Shown in pieces: positions 1 through 5,792 of a DNA stretch of 6,770 bases; the stretch's first letter is position 1, and the number at the start of each line of letters is the position of its first letter. Below the pieces are notes generated by a model. That model saw only the letters and a program-made list of their open reading frames with translations. It was not told where the DNA came from and ran no database searches. Where the stretch lies: the NCBI GenBank assembly GCA_003240795.1, contig QFNK01000103.1, forward strand, positions 1 to 6,770, in the 5' to 3' direction. The translations under genes were made by a program, and so were the position numbers. The stretch comes from Micavibrio aeruginosavorus. Its GTDB lineage: Bacteria; Pseudomonadota; Alphaproteobacteria; Micavibrionales; Micavibrionaceae.

Positions 1-1
1 G

Positions 2-163
2 CTGGGGCTGAAAACCATCGCCGAAGGGGTGGAGACAGAGGCGGAACGCTCCCTGCTGATAGGGCTCGGCTGCACAGAGGCGCAAGGCTATCTTTTCGCA
101 AGACCGCAGCCTGAGCGCGAGTGCGTCCTCAATATTCCGCATTGGAGACAAGGAAAGTACTAA
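2..163 (+). CDS. EAL-domain protein, C-terminal end (partial)
   Basis: This is the last 53 codons of a gene that begins left of the window, read in the frame starting at base 2 and ending with TAA at 161-163. The peptide carries the closing signatures of EAL domains: LGLKTIAEGVET at residues 1-12 and GCTEAQGYLFARP at residues 23-35. In the family, EAL domains hydrolyse cyclic-di-GMP to pGpG, and the AEGVET and GC..QGY stretches form the last strands and helices of the TIM barrel. Only about 18 residues follow the QGY motif, so the EAL domain is C-terminal, as in GGDEF-EAL and PAS-GGDEF-EAL proteins. The EAL motif and most metal ligands lie outside the window, so whether the enzyme is active, and which sensory domains precede it, cannot be judged. 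Family assignment is firm. Confidence 0.88.
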   Translation: MGLKTIAEGVETEAERSLLIGLGCTEAQGYLFARPQPERECVLNIPHWRQGKY

Positions 164-193
164 GTTACTTTTCCCCAAGAGAATTGCCCCCTA

Positions 194-205
194 CCGCATT
201 CGCGG
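194..205 (+). terminator. weak hairpin after the EAL gene
   Basis: CCGC-ATTC-GCGG forms a 4-bp GC stem with a 4-nt loop, 30 bases after the EAL stop, followed by the T-rich CTTTGCTT. It is short for an intrinsic terminator and could be chance. The gap 164-248 holds nothing else clear. There is no good sigma-70 promoter and no Shine-Dalgarno sequence before the next ATG. Confidence 0.2.
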
Positions 206-248
206 CTTTGCTTAACGCGCCCTTTACGTTAGTCCTTTAATATATTTA

Positions 249-1361
249 ATGAACATTAAAGATATAGGGACAGGCGTGCGTTTATTAGCATTGGTTTTTG
301 CCGCTATGCTTCTGGGAAACCTTTTTCCAGCGCCTGCCCATGCCACCTGCACCAATCCAGACGGCGACCACGGCGACATGCTCTACAATCTCGACCATAC
401 CGTCATGCAGTATTGCAACGGCACCGACTGGATCGGCATGGCTGGCGGCGGTGGCGGCGGTGGCGGGATACCGGCTGATCCCACGAATTGTATTGATCGA
501 TCCCCTGTGACGCTTGTTTGGGACTCCGCAACGTCAAGAATTATCGGCACTTGCGTTGATACAATGCCTGATAACTTCAGCTTCACGGATCTAACCGATC
601 AAGTACCTAGTACATTAACTACATCAAACATAGTGGCTATTATAGGGATAACAGGAACAACTCCCGTTCTTATCGAAGGAGATGGAAACCCTTCCTATCG
701 AATTTGTGCCACATCGAACTGCTCGTCAGTTATACAGGACTGGAGCACCAGTGCAGGCAGTATAGAGAACAATCAATTCATTCAAATAAGACTTACGGCC
801 GCAAACGCCGCGAGCACGCCTAGAGGAGCTACTGTTAGAATTGGACAGGCCAGCGACCGATGGGACGTAACAACTGGAAATTGGGCATACGCGAGAGCGA
901 GACATAGCACCGGCAACAAGGACATCGTTTTCCTACAGATCCCCTCTAGCGTGTCTATAAATTCTAACAATGATTATAAGAACTTTTGTGAATCTCGCGG
1001 CTTTAGACAAAATCAAAACTCCTCAACGCAATCAAACTATACTACTGCAAGTATGCAGAGCTCTAGTGAATATTATTGCACACAACATTGTTGCTATATG
1101 GGATCAGGAAACAGTCAGGCTAACAGCTTATCGAATTTCCAAAACTTTGGCCTTCCGTTAAACACAAATATAAGAGTCCGCGACCGCGGTTGCGGAGACT
1201 ATAGCGGCGGTTTTGTACAAGGGCAAAACACAACAGACTCTCTACGTGTTACCGGTCCAACCACGTTTACATATACAGCAAATACATTTGGCTCAGCCGA
1301 TTACGGCCAAACCAGCTCGCCCTCAAGCTTCGAAGGCGTAGTTGTTTGTCAAATGCCATAA
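249..1361 (+). CDS. exported modular protein: Cys module, Gly8 linker, Ig-like domain, Cys-rich C-terminus
   Basis: Function is unknown; the protein has 370 residues. Residues 1-32 look like a Sec signal peptide: short charged start, hydrophobic core LLALVFAAMLLG, probable cleavage after AHA at 30-32. Residues 33-64 form a small module bounded by Cys34 and Cys56 with the pattern GDMLYN...VMQYCNGTDWIGM. Gly66-73 is an uninterrupted eight-glycine linker. Residues 81-102 hold another Cys pair. Residues 108-209 (PDNFSFTDLTDQ, TSNIVAIIGI, FIQIRLTAAN, DRWDVTT) match the beta-sandwich, Ig-like repeats found in many secreted proteobacterial proteins, judged from memory. Residues 215-370 are rich in Asn, Ser, Thr and Tyr, with cysteines 247, 277, 281, 282, 315 and 367, suggesting a disulfide-bonded, surface-exposed domain. 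No membrane anchor or sorting signal is visible at the C-terminus. The start is set by the signal peptide. Upstream is AT-rich (TTTAATATATTTA) without a Shine-Dalgarno sequence. Codon use after the linker is much more AT-rich than in neighbouring genes. A role in surface attachment or ligand binding is only a guess. Confidence 0.82.
   Translation: MNIKDIGTGVRLLALVFAAMLLGNLFPAPAHATCTNPDGDHGDMLYNLDHTVMQYCNGTDWIGMAGGGGGGGGIPADPTNCIDRSPVTLVWDSATSRIIGTCVDTMPDNFSFTDLTDQVPSTLTTSNIVAIIGITGTTPVLIEGDGNPSYRICATSNCSSVIQDWSTSAGSIENNQFIQIRLTAANAASTPRGATVRIGQASDRWDVTTGNWAYARARHSTGNKDIVFLQIPSSVSINSNNDYKNFCESRGFRQNQNSSTQSNYTTASMQSSSEYYCTQHCCYMGSGNSQANSLSNFQNFGLPLNTNIRVRDRGCGDYSGGFVQGQNTTDSLRVTGPTTFTYTANTFGSADYGQTSSPSSFEGVVVCQMP
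444..467 (+). repeat. polyglycine-coding tandem GGN repeat
   Basis: Eight consecutive glycine codons (GGC GGC GGT GGC GGC GGT GGC GGG) consist of a 9-base unit, GGCGGCGGT, repeated twice plus a partial copy. The tract encodes Gly66-73 of the exported protein and separates the N-terminal module from the rest. It coincides roughly with the switch from GC-rich to AT-rich coding sequence. Such repeats can slip in replication in 3-base steps, which would keep frame, or give frameshifts if single bases are lost. Confidence 0.8.
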
Positions 1362-1378
1362 GATAAAGCAATTATCTT
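1360..1378 (+). terminator. AT-rich hairpin overlapping the stop codon
   Basis: AAGATAA-AGCAA-TTATCTT is a perfect 7-bp inverted repeat with a 5-nt loop that begins inside the TAA stop of the exported-protein gene. The stem has a single GC pair and no T-run follows, so it would be a poor intrinsic terminator. It may be chance or a weak 3'-end structure. Confidence 0.22.
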
Positions 1379-1472
1379 CCCTGTTGATAGCTCCCACTCT
1401 CTTATATGTCGGGCTTCACAAACGGTTTCTGATGTTGCATGGTTTTGGACTATTCCAAGTCCGATACAGCAC

Positions 1473-1477
1473 AGGAG
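1473..1477 (+). promoter_or_regulatory. Shine-Dalgarno AGGAG fixing the GTG start of pntAA
   Basis: AGGAG lies 7 bases before GTG at 1485. No in-frame ATG occurs between this site and the first family-conserved residues (VKIAIAKE), so the GTG start is well supported. Confidence 0.8.
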
Positions 1478-1484
1478 CACGCCC

Positions 1485-2636
1485 GTGGCCGTCAAAATCG
1501 CCATTGCCAAAGAAACTGCGGAATATGAAAAGCGCGTCGCCGCGACGCCGGAAACGGTCAAGAAGATGATCGCGCTGGGCGCGGACGTCACGGTCGAAAG
1601 CGGCGCTGGCGAGGCTTCGTCCATTTCCGATCAGGCTTATCAGGATGCAGGCGCAGCGATTGCGCCTTCTTATGCCGACGCCGTTTCCGGTGCGGACATC
1701 GTCCTGAAAGTCCAAGTCGCGGCCGCCGACCTCAAAGGCGTTAAAAAGAATGCCGTACTCGCGGGCCTTTATGCACCGTACCAGAATGCGGACCTTTTGA
1801 AATCCGCCGCCAATGACGGCGTGTCCGCTTTTTCAATGGAGCTCGTGCCGCGTATCACACGCGCGCAGGCGATGGACGTTCTATCCTCCCAATCCAACCT
1901 TTCCGGATACAAGGCTGTCCTTGATGCCGCCGAGCATTACAACCGCGCCTTTCCGATGATGATGACGGCGGCGGGCACGATCGCCCCTGCCCGCGTGTTC
2001 GTTATGGGAGCCGGTGTTGCCGGCCTTCAGGCGATTGCGACGGCCAAGCGTCTTGGCGCGGTAGTATCCGCGACCGATGTGCGCCCCGCATCCAAGGAGC
2101 AGGTTGAATCGCTGGGCGGCACGTTCGTCGCCGTTCAGGACGAGGAATTCAAAGCCGCAGAAACGGCGGGCGGTTATGCCAAGGAAATGTCAGCGGAGTA
2201 TAAGGCAAAGCAAGCCGCGCTGATCGAAGAAACAATCGCCAAGCAGGACATCGTCATCACGACCGCCCTGATCCCCGGCCGCGCCGCGCCACGCCTGATC
2301 ACCGCGAAAATGGTTGAGTCGATGAAGCCGGGCTCCGTCATCGTCGACCTTGCCGTTGAAAGCGGCGGCAACTGCGAATTGTCGGAACCGGGACAGGTTG
2401 TCGCCAAGAACGGCGTTATCATCGTCGGCCACAAAAACGTGCCGAGCCGTCTTGCCGCGGATGCGTCCTCCCTCTATGCGCGCAACCTTCTGAACCTTCT
2501 CGGCCTGATCATCGACAAGGAAAGCAAGTCGCTCGCCATCAACTGGGACGATGATGTGATCAAGGGCATCGCGCTGACGCGCGGCGGTGCGATCGTCCAT
2601 CCGAACTTCGCCGCGAAATCCAGCGAAGCCGCATAA
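1485..2636 (+). CDS. pntAA: NAD(P) transhydrogenase alpha subunit part 1 (domain I, NAD(H)-binding)
   Basis: This soluble domain-I subunit of proton-translocating transhydrogenase binds NAD(H) and passes hydride to NADP+ held by PntB, on the cytoplasmic face of the inner membrane. The protein has 383 residues, close to the Rhodospirillum rubrum protein. It starts MAVKIAIAKET and has the alanine-dehydrogenase/PNT fold. PRITRAQAMDVLSSQSN at 122-138 contains the family's RQD loop: by alignment from memory Arg123, Gln128, Asp131 and Ser134 match R. rubrum Arg127, Gln132, Asp135 and Ser138. The Rossmann motif GAGVAG is at 175-180. The mobile loop AGGYAKEM is at 228-235 with its conserved Tyr231. 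TTALIPGRAAPRLIT at 259-273 and VDLAVESGGNCELSEPG at 287-303 are also typical. The start is GTG with a good AGGAG. The protein ends after domain I, so the membrane part is separate. It is 27 bases from pntAB and is the first gene of the operon. Confidence 0.97.
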   Translation: MAVKIAIAKETAEYEKRVAATPETVKKMIALGADVTVESGAGEASSISDQAYQDAGAAIAPSYADAVSGADIVLKVQVAAADLKGVKKNAVLAGLYAPYQNADLLKSAANDGVSAFSMELVPRITRAQAMDVLSSQSNLSGYKAVLDAAEHYNRAFPMMMTAAGTIAPARVFVMGAGVAGLQAIATAKRLGAVVSATDVRPASKEQVESLGGTFVAVQDEEFKAAETAGGYAKEMSAEYKAKQAALIEETIAKQDIVITTALIPGRAAPRLITAKMVESMKPGSVIVDLAVESGGNCELSEPGQVVAKNGVIIVGHKNVPSRLAADASSLYARNLLNLLGLIIDKESKSLAINWDDDVIKGIALTRGGAIVHPNFAAKSSEAA

Positions 2637-2648
2637 GATTTAAAGAAA

Positions 2649-2654
2649 AAGGAG
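2649..2654 (+). promoter_or_regulatory. Shine-Dalgarno AAGGAG of pntAB
   Basis: AAGGAG ends 9 bases before the ATG at 2664 in the short gap after pntAA. It gives pntAB its own initiation site inside the operon. Confidence 0.7.
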
Positions 2655-2663
2655 CCGCAAATC

Positions 2664-3089
2664 ATGGCCACAAATGAACAGACACAGGAAAACCTGACAC
2701 AGAACGCCGCAGACCTCGCCACGCAGGCAAAGGCGCTCGCGGATCAGGCGGCGCAGATGGCGCTGGACGCCAGCAACTACGTGGCCGAGGCCGCGAACAC
2801 GCATACCGATTATTTCTTTATGAGCGGTCTGACCGTTTTCATCCTCGCCTGTTTCGTCGGTTATTACGTCGTGTGGCGCGTGACGCCGGCTCTGCACTCT
2901 CCGCTGATGGGGATTACCAACGCAATTTCGTCGGTCATCATCGTCGGCGCGCTGATCGCCGCGGGGCCTAGCGATTACAGCTTCTCGAAACTCATGGGCT
3001 TCTTCGCCGTCATCCTTGCCTCCATCAACATCTTCGGCGGGTTCATTGTGACGCGGCGCATGCTCCAGATGTTCAAGAAAAAAGCATAA
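2664..3089 (+). CDS. pntAB: NAD(P) transhydrogenase alpha subunit part 2 (membrane domain II, N-terminal part)
   Basis: This small membrane subunit contributes three helices to the proton channel of transhydrogenase and pairs with PntB. It has 141 residues, near the usual length for the split form. Predicted membrane helices are at about 51-71 (FFMSGLTVFILACFVGYYVV), 84-101 and 108-129. WRVTPALHSPLMGITNAISS at 71-90 is the family signature between helices 1 and 2. The C-terminus is basic (RRMLQMFKKKA), as expected at a cytoplasmic membrane edge. The first 48 residues are polar and rich in Ala and Gln, with a regular heptad: Leu18, Leu25, Met32 and Tyr39 in one position, Ala15, Ala22, Ala29 and Ala36 in another. 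This suggests an amphipathic or coiled-coil helix that could link to domain I. It is 21 bases from pntB. Identification is secure; the role of the heptad stretch is inferred. Confidence 0.95.
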   Translation: MATNEQTQENLTQNAADLATQAKALADQAAQMALDASNYVAEAANTHTDYFFMSGLTVFILACFVGYYVVWRVTPALHSPLMGITNAISSVIIVGALIAAGPSDYSFSKLMGFFAVILASINIFGGFIVTRRMLQMFKKKA

Positions 3090-3110
3090 AGAATTAGGGA
3101 ACGATCAATC

Positions 3111-4499
3111 ATGGAAACATTGTCGGCACTGGCCTACCTCACCTCCGGGGTGCTGTTTATCTTTGCCCTGCGCGGGCTTTCCCATCCGACCAGCGCGCAG
3201 AACGGCGTTCTTTGCGCCATGGCGGGCATGGCGATCGCGATCGTCACGACGCTGATCGTCGCGGTGCAATCACCGTGGCTGATTTTCCTCGGCCTTGCGA
3301 TCGGCGGCTCCATCGGTACGGTGATCGCGCAGAAGATCAACATGACCGCGCTGCCGCAACTCGTCGCCGCGTTCCACTCCCTCGTCGGTCTTGCGGCCGT
3401 GCTTGTCGCCGTTGCCGCCTTCTTCGATCCGGAGACATACGGCATCGGCTTCCGCGGTGAAATCGCAACGGGCAGCCTGATCGAGATGTCGCTCGGCGCG
3501 GCCATCGGCGCGATCACTTTTACCGGATCGTGCATCGCGTTCGGAAAACTGCAGGGGATCATTCCCGGGAAACCTGTGACCTATGCCAACCAGCATATCA
3601 TCAATGCAGGCCTCGGCGGTTTTCTCGTCTTTCTTGTCATCATGCTGTGCGCGACGCAATTGCCGTTCTTCTTCTGGGCGGTCATCGTGCTCTCGCTCCT
3701 GCTCGGCATTTTGATCATCATTCCGATCGGCGGCGCGGACATGCCGGTTATCGTCTCGATGCTCAACTCTTACTCCGGATGGGCGGCAGCGGGCATCGGC
3801 TTCACGCTTCAGAACGATCTGCTCATCATCACGGGCGCACTCGTGGGATCAAGCGGCGCCATTCTTTCCTACATCATGTGCAAAGGCATGAACCGCTCGT
3901 TCCTGTCCGTCGTTCTCGGCGGGTTCGGGGCCGAAGCCGGCGTCGCTGGTGCGGCTGCGGATTATTCCGATAAGCAGCCGAAGATCGGCGCACCGGAAGA
4001 CGCCGCCTTCATCATGAAAAACGCCTCAAAGGTCATCATCGTACCCGGTTACGGCATGGCGGTTTCCCAGGCACAACACGTGCTGCGTGAAATGGCAGAC
4101 GCGCTGAAACATGACGGCGTGGAAGTGAAATACGCGATCCACCCTGTCGCCGGACGCATGCCAGGTCACATGAACGTCCTTCTCGCCGAAGCGAACGTGC
4201 CGTATGACGAGGTATTCGAGCTCGAAGACATCAACCGTGATTTCGGTCAGGCCGATGTCGCCTACGTTATCGGTGCGAACGACATTACGAACCCTGCCGC
4301 GAAACGCGATTCCTCATCGCCCATTTACGGCATGCCCGTTCTGGATGTCGAAAAGGCGAAGACCGTGTTCTTTATCAAGCGCTCGCTCGGCTCCGGCTAT
4401 GCCGGCATCGACAACCCGCTCTTCTATGCCGACAACACCTACATGCTTCTCGGCGATGCCAAGAAGGTGACGGAGCAAGTCGTCAAGGCAATGGAATAA
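3111..4499 (+). CDS. pntB: NAD(P) transhydrogenase beta subunit (membrane domain II and NADP(H)-binding domain III)
   Basis: PntB carries most of the proton channel and the NADP(H)-binding domain. With PntAA and PntAB it makes NADPH from NADH using the proton gradient. It has 462 residues, normal for the family. Residues 1-265 contain about nine hydrophobic segments. His89 in LPQLVAAFHSLVG matches the channel histidine known as His91 in the E. coli beta subunit, and Asp210 and Asn219 in GGADMPVIVSMLNSYSGW are the conserved channel and loop residues. Residues from about 285 form domain III: GYGMAVSQAQH (313-323), VAGRMPGHMNVLLAEA (346-361), VIGANDITNPAA (386-397), KRS (423-425) and GYAGIDNPLFY (429-439), all NADP-site signatures. 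No key residue appears altered. The start ATG has AGGGA 10 bases upstream. It is the last gene of the pnt operon and is followed by a perfect hairpin. Confidence 0.97.
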   Translation: METLSALAYLTSGVLFIFALRGLSHPTSAQNGVLCAMAGMAIAIVTTLIVAVQSPWLIFLGLAIGGSIGTVIAQKINMTALPQLVAAFHSLVGLAAVLVAVAAFFDPETYGIGFRGEIATGSLIEMSLGAAIGAITFTGSCIAFGKLQGIIPGKPVTYANQHIINAGLGGFLVFLVIMLCATQLPFFFWAVIVLSLLLGILIIIPIGGADMPVIVSMLNSYSGWAAAGIGFTLQNDLLIITGALVGSSGAILSYIMCKGMNRSFLSVVLGGFGAEAGVAGAAADYSDKQPKIGAPEDAAFIMKNASKVIIVPGYGMAVSQAQHVLREMADALKHDGVEVKYAIHPVAGRMPGHMNVLLAEANVPYDEVFELEDINRDFGQADVAYVIGANDITNPAAKRDSSSPIYGMPVLDVEKAKTVFFIKRSLGSGYAGIDNPLFYADNTYMLLGDAKKVTEQVVKAME

Positions 4500-4511
4500 T
4501 TCCTTAACCAG

Positions 4512-4540
4512 TTGGCCGTAGAATAAATCCCTACGGCCAA
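4512..4540 (+). terminator. perfect 10-bp inverted repeat after pntB
   Basis: TTGGCCGTAG, a 9-nt loop (AATAAATCC) and CTACGGCCAA form a perfect 10-bp stem with six GC pairs, starting 13 bases after the pntB stop. No T-run follows on either strand, so it is not a textbook intrinsic terminator. It may be a 3'-end stabiliser or a Rho-assisted end of the pnt transcript. Its right arm directly touches an ATG at 4541 and would shield the initiation region of the downstream hydrolase if both lie on one transcript. Confidence 0.5.
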
Positions 4541-5557
4541 ATGCAAGATTTCATGAGCAAACATATTCCCTCCCTTTCCGAACGCTTCCTCGCCCCAGCA
4601 GGATGGCGCACACATGATTTCACCAATCCGGATACGGGCCGCAAACTTCATTACGGCTCCGTCACGCCGGCGGAAGCGCCGCCGCGCGCCGTTGTCGTCT
4701 GCCTTGGCGGCCTTTCCGAATTCGCGGAGAAATATTACGAGGTCGCGCACGACATGCTGGATCGCGGCTATGCTTTCTGGTTTATGGACTGGCATTATCA
4801 GGGACATTCCGGGCGGCTCGAAAAATTCCCGCAGCGCCGACACTCCGACGGTTTCGCAAAAGACATTTCCGATTTCGACCGTTTCATCTGCGACTATGTG
4901 CGCCCCTCCGCCGTCCACCCGCAGCAGGGGCGCATTCCGATGATCATGCTCGGCCACTCGATGGGCGGCAATATCGGCCTGCAATATCTCTCCCGCTTCT
5001 CGGGAATTTTCGATGCGGCGGCGTTCTCCGCACCGTTTCTCGGCATTCATGATTTCAAATGGCCGATGCGCGTTCTGGCCGCAGCCGTCAAAACCGTTCT
5101 TCCGCTTGTCGGGAAAAATTACGTGTTTGGCGGGCGCGACTGGCACGAAACAATGCGAAAAAGCGATGGCACGGATATTTTCTCCAGCCATCCCGTGCGG
5201 GACTCCCTGCACAACGCCTGGTCAAAAGCGGACCCGACGCTTCAAGTTGGCAACGTCACGTTCGGCTGGGTGATCGAGGCACTGACCTCCTGTGCGCAGC
5301 TGAACGGCACGGACGCCGCGCGGCGCATCGACATTCCTGTTCTTATCGCCATGGGAGGCAAGGAAAAAATCGTGGACAACGACTGCATCGCCGCCTTTGG
5401 AAAAAACCTGTCCCGCGGCACCCTGATTGAAATTCCGGACGCGCATCATGAAATCATGATGGAAAGCGATGCATGCCGGAATATGTTCTTCAATGCCTTT
5501 GACAAAATGATCGAAGAGAATAAAATCGCCCTTACGCACACACCGGAGCCGGTATAG
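4541..5557 (+). CDS. alpha/beta hydrolase, PldB-like putative lysophospholipase
   Basis: This is a 338-residue serine hydrolase of the alpha/beta fold, nearest to the lysophospholipase L2 / monoacylglycerol lipase group. The family removes an acyl chain from lysophospholipids or monoglycerides. The nucleophile elbow GHSMGG at 138-143 gives Ser140. The likely catalytic histidine is His303 in PDAHHEIMMESD, a PldB-type ending. The acid is probably Asp279 or Glu275 in MGGKEKIVDN. VVVCLGGLSEFAEKY at 51-65 should form the oxyanion-hole strand and loop. The family's usual D-R-G-Q-G-S segment reads DWHYQGHSGR here (82-91). There is no signal peptide or membrane segment, so it is probably cytoplasmic or peripheral. 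The start is uncertain: ATG 4541 abuts the hairpin and lacks a Shine-Dalgarno sequence, and ATG 4553 (MSKHIPSL) is an equally good alternative. The true substrate is unknown. Confidence 0.85.
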   Translation: MQDFMSKHIPSLSERFLAPAGWRTHDFTNPDTGRKLHYGSVTPAEAPPRAVVVCLGGLSEFAEKYYEVAHDMLDRGYAFWFMDWHYQGHSGRLEKFPQRRHSDGFAKDISDFDRFICDYVRPSAVHPQQGRIPMIMLGHSMGGNIGLQYLSRFSGIFDAAAFSAPFLGIHDFKWPMRVLAAAVKTVLPLVGKNYVFGGRDWHETMRKSDGTDIFSSHPVRDSLHNAWSKADPTLQVGNVTFGWVIEALTSCAQLNGTDAARRIDIPVLIAMGGKEKIVDNDCIAAFGKNLSRGTLIEIPDAHHEIMMESDACRNMFFNAFDKMIEENKIALTHTPEPV

Positions 5558-5569
5558 AAAGGTCACGTC

Positions 5570-5791
5570 ATGGAAGGTTACACAAAAAACAAGGCACGCC
5601 TCAGCGACCGCGTTCTTTTCGCGCTTGAACTGGCGATTGAACAGCGTGATCTGGAACTGTCGGAAATGCTCAACAACTGCCTTGACCTTGCGATGACGCG
5701 CAACACAGGCGGCGGCGAATTTATCGAACGCCGCCACTATCCGGAAGAAATCGAAAAAGCGCTGATCGAACTTCGCGGTTTGAAATCCTAA
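5570..5791 (+). CDS. small helical protein of unknown function
   Basis: The gene encodes 73 residues and begins 12 bases after the hydrolase stop. AAAGG at 5558-5562 lies 7 bases before its ATG, so it is probably translated from the same mRNA. Residues 10-46 (RLSDRVLFALELAIEQRDLE, then LSEMLNNCLDLAMTR) read as two amphipathic helices. A glycine turn (TGGG, 46-49) follows, then an acidic and basic C-terminal helix ending LIELRGLKS. It has no signal peptide, membrane segment or metal-binding cluster. I recall similar short conserved proteins in other alphaproteobacteria but cannot name a family. GC-rich codon use and the good ribosome site argue that it is real. A helical-bundle adaptor or regulator is possible; no function is claimed. 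Confidence 0.78.
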   Translation: MEGYTKNKARLSDRVLFALELAIEQRDLELSEMLNNCLDLAMTRNTGGGEFIERRHYPEEIEKALIELRGLKS

Positions 5792-5792
5792 T

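Noticed and set aside
891..1358. Variable region of a diversity-generating retroelement
   Set aside because: The C-terminal part is Asn/Tyr-rich, but there is no near-identical template repeat, no reverse transcriptase and no accessory gene in the window.
1384..1410. Sigma-70 promoter for the pnt operon (TTGATA with TTATAT or TATGTC)
   Set aside because: The best -35-like and -10-like hexamers are 12-15 bases apart and weakly matched, so I could not support a promoter call.
1362..1484. Riboswitch or other structured leader before pntAA
   Set aside because: The 123-base gap has only short weak inverted repeats and no recognisable aptamer core.
1342..1569. 75-codon plus-strand frame bridging the gap before pntAA
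   Set aside because: It overlaps both flanking genes in another frame, its second half is an Arg/Lys/Pro/Ser-rich frame-shadow of pntAA, and it has no convincing ribosome site.
4439..5212. A 257-codon minus-strand open frame across the hydrolase gene
   Set aside because: It is the antisense of a well-supported alpha/beta hydrolase with an intact triad. Its peptide shows no recognisable domain, and GC-rich genes often leave long open antisense frames.
5222..5737. A 171-codon minus-strand open frame over the hydrolase end and the small gene
   Set aside because: It lies opposite two plausible co-directional genes, has no recognisable motif, and its composition is that of an antisense shadow.
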